15,245 bases of DNA, taken from Erysipelotrichaceae bacterium UBA4808 (GTDB taxonomy: Bacteria; Bacillota_I; Bacilli_A; Erysipelotrichales; Erysipelotrichaceae). Shown here in pieces: positions 14,610-15,245 of the stretch (its first letter is position 1; every line of letters begins with the position of its first letter). The translations under genes and the position numbers were made by a program. The notes beneath the pieces were generated by a model. That model searched no databases. It worked only from the letters and a program-made list of their open reading frames with translations, and was not told where the DNA came from. Location: contig DHGC01000042.1 of the NCBI GenBank assembly GCA_002402585.1, positions 1 to 15,245 of the forward strand, written 5' to 3'.

Positions 14610-15008
14610 TCAAACGCGTAAAAAGATACTGCTGACCCATTTCGCTAAGGGTTGAATCAATGGTAATTCGTATTCATGGTAATACCAACCTTTGAAAGCA
14701 GCAACGACGATCAATGCCAGTTCCACGATGGCCACAACGAAAAACAAAAAGACCAAGAATGGGATGACGGTCATGAGAATGCTTAAGATGATGTTGATGA
14801 TGTATAAGCTGACGGCTTGAATTGCATGTGAACGCACCAAATTGCTATCCTTCTCCAAAAATAGAATGACAAATGGAACCGCAAAGGCAAACATTGCAAT
14901 CGGCTCAATGAGACTAATGACAAAACCACCAAACCAAATGATTAAGATAACGATATTGGCTTGAATCCCGAGTGATGATTTATGCGGGGTATGTTTGATC
15001 AATGGCAT
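14610..15008 (-). CDS. DUF4870-like small membrane protein
   Basis: This 132-residue protein is mostly hydrophobic. Membrane segments are visible at about 14-35, 36-52 and a long stretch at about 65-110 that could form two helices. The central EKDSNLVRSHAIQAVSLYI matches the conserved segment of DUF4870/Tic20-like proteins, whose function is unknown. The frame is open upstream to 15065, but AGGAGG seven bases before this ATG and the family N-terminus support the shorter form. A weak -10 lies upstream. It precedes murT by 26 bases and may be co-transcribed with murT-gatD; a wall-related role is possible only by association. Confidence 0.82.
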   Translation of the reverse strand: MPLIKHTPHKSSLGIQANIVILIIWFGGFVISLIEPIAMFAFAVPFVILFLEKDSNLVRSHAIQAVSLYIINIILSILMTVIPFLVFLFFVVAIVELALIVVAAFKGWYYHEYELPLIQPLAKWVSSIFLRV

Positions 15009-15027
15009 AGCATATCCTCCTATCTCA

Positions 15028-15033
15028 ATCATA
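15028..15033 (-). promoter_or_regulatory. Possible -10 box upstream of the DUF4870-murT-gatD unit
   Basis: TATGAT on the minus strand lies between the preceding terminator and the gene's Shine-Dalgarno. Spacing to the ATG is suitable, but the -35 position is only a T-rich match. Some promoter is needed here because a terminator closes the upstream gene. Confidence 0.35.
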
Positions 15034-15051
15034 CCCTTTTTCAGGCCTAAG

Positions 15052-15077
15052 AAAAACCTCTTCAATTAAAGAGGTTT
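15052..15077 (-). terminator. Rho-independent terminator of the HAD-family gene
   Basis: The minus-strand RNA forms a 9-bp AU/GC stem (15069-15077 with 15054-15062) with a 6-base loop that runs into a U tract. The gene's stop codon lies in the loop region. Confidence 0.85.
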
Positions 15078-15245
15078 AAGTTCTTTCACAAAATTCAAGA
15101 AATCGACGTAATCACCCGATCTTTTAACAAAATCTGGAATGACATCCCCTTGCATAACATGATCTGTGATCAAATAATGTTCCATACCCATTTGAGCAAC
15201 AACCATATCTTCTTCGATATCATTGCCAACCATCATGCAATCTTC
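15066..15245 (-). CDS. HAD-family hydrolase, C-terminal fragment
   Basis: The last 59 residues of a protein whose start lies beyond the window. The visible part begins EDCMMVGNDIEEDMVVAQMG, with the HAD motif IV pattern GND-x3-D that binds the catalytic Mg2+, followed by the usual YLITD strand and a short helical tail ending at TAA (15066-15068). This pattern fits Cof- or YjjG/PGP-like cytoplasmic phosphatases. The substrate cannot be judged without the cap domain. It is closed by a terminator and is separate from the murT unit. Confidence 0.8.
   Translation of the reverse strand, partial: EDCMMVGNDIEEDMVVAQMGMEHYLITDHVMQGDVIPDFVKRSGDYVDFLNFVKELKPL

Overview
The window is a stretch of low-GC Gram-positive (Firmicutes) chromosome. 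Every supported gene is on the minus strand, so transcription runs from high to low coordinates. T-box control of pheS and ileS, the sepF-divIVA-ileS order, long-form HPF and a MurT/GatD pair all fit a Firmicute. An Erysipelotrichia-like lineage is a reasonable guess from the flavour of the proteins, but the sequence alone does not prove it. I see no mobile elements, CRISPR array, tRNA, rRNA or phage genes.

In transcription order: (1) the 3' end of a HAD-family hydrolase with a terminator (15052-15245). (2) A DUF4870-like membrane protein, then murT and gatD, the putative lipid II D-glutamate amidating enzyme (12503-15008). (3) A monocistronic flavo-diiron protein with its own promoter and terminator (11198-12463). 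(4) A tightly packed set: alanine dehydrogenase, a DUF2779-type Fe-S/exonuclease protein, a zinc-dependent phospholipase C-like protein and an M19 dipeptidase (6636-11096), preceded by a perfect inverted repeat over the likely ald promoter. (5) hpf, the ribosome hibernation factor, with promoter and terminator (5971-6567). (6) sepF, divIVA and ileS, with a T-box leader joined directly to the divIVA stop codon (2072-5961). (7) A SpoU/TrmH-family rRNA methyltransferase (1338-2057). (8) pheS behind a second T-box, and the first codons of pheT (1-1292).

Functionally this is mostly core biology: aminoacyl-tRNA synthesis under tRNA-sensing attenuation, division-site proteins, cell wall amidation, ribosome hibernation, oxygen/NO detoxification and alanine catabolism.

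The points most worth a second look are these. The GatD homologue has lost the recognisable glutaminase Cys and His while its MurT partner looks largely intact. The DUF2779 protein keeps its four Fe-S cysteines and exonuclease acids but has lost the E-x-K of the Cas4-like nuclease site. The ileS T-box has no room for its own promoter and appears to pair into the divIVA stop codon. A 27-bp inverted repeat lies over the ald promoter. The TrmH-family gene has a -10 box six bases before its ATG and no Shine-Dalgarno, which suggests a leaderless message. No wholly new multi-gene system is evident; the unusual content lies in degenerate or rewired members of known families.
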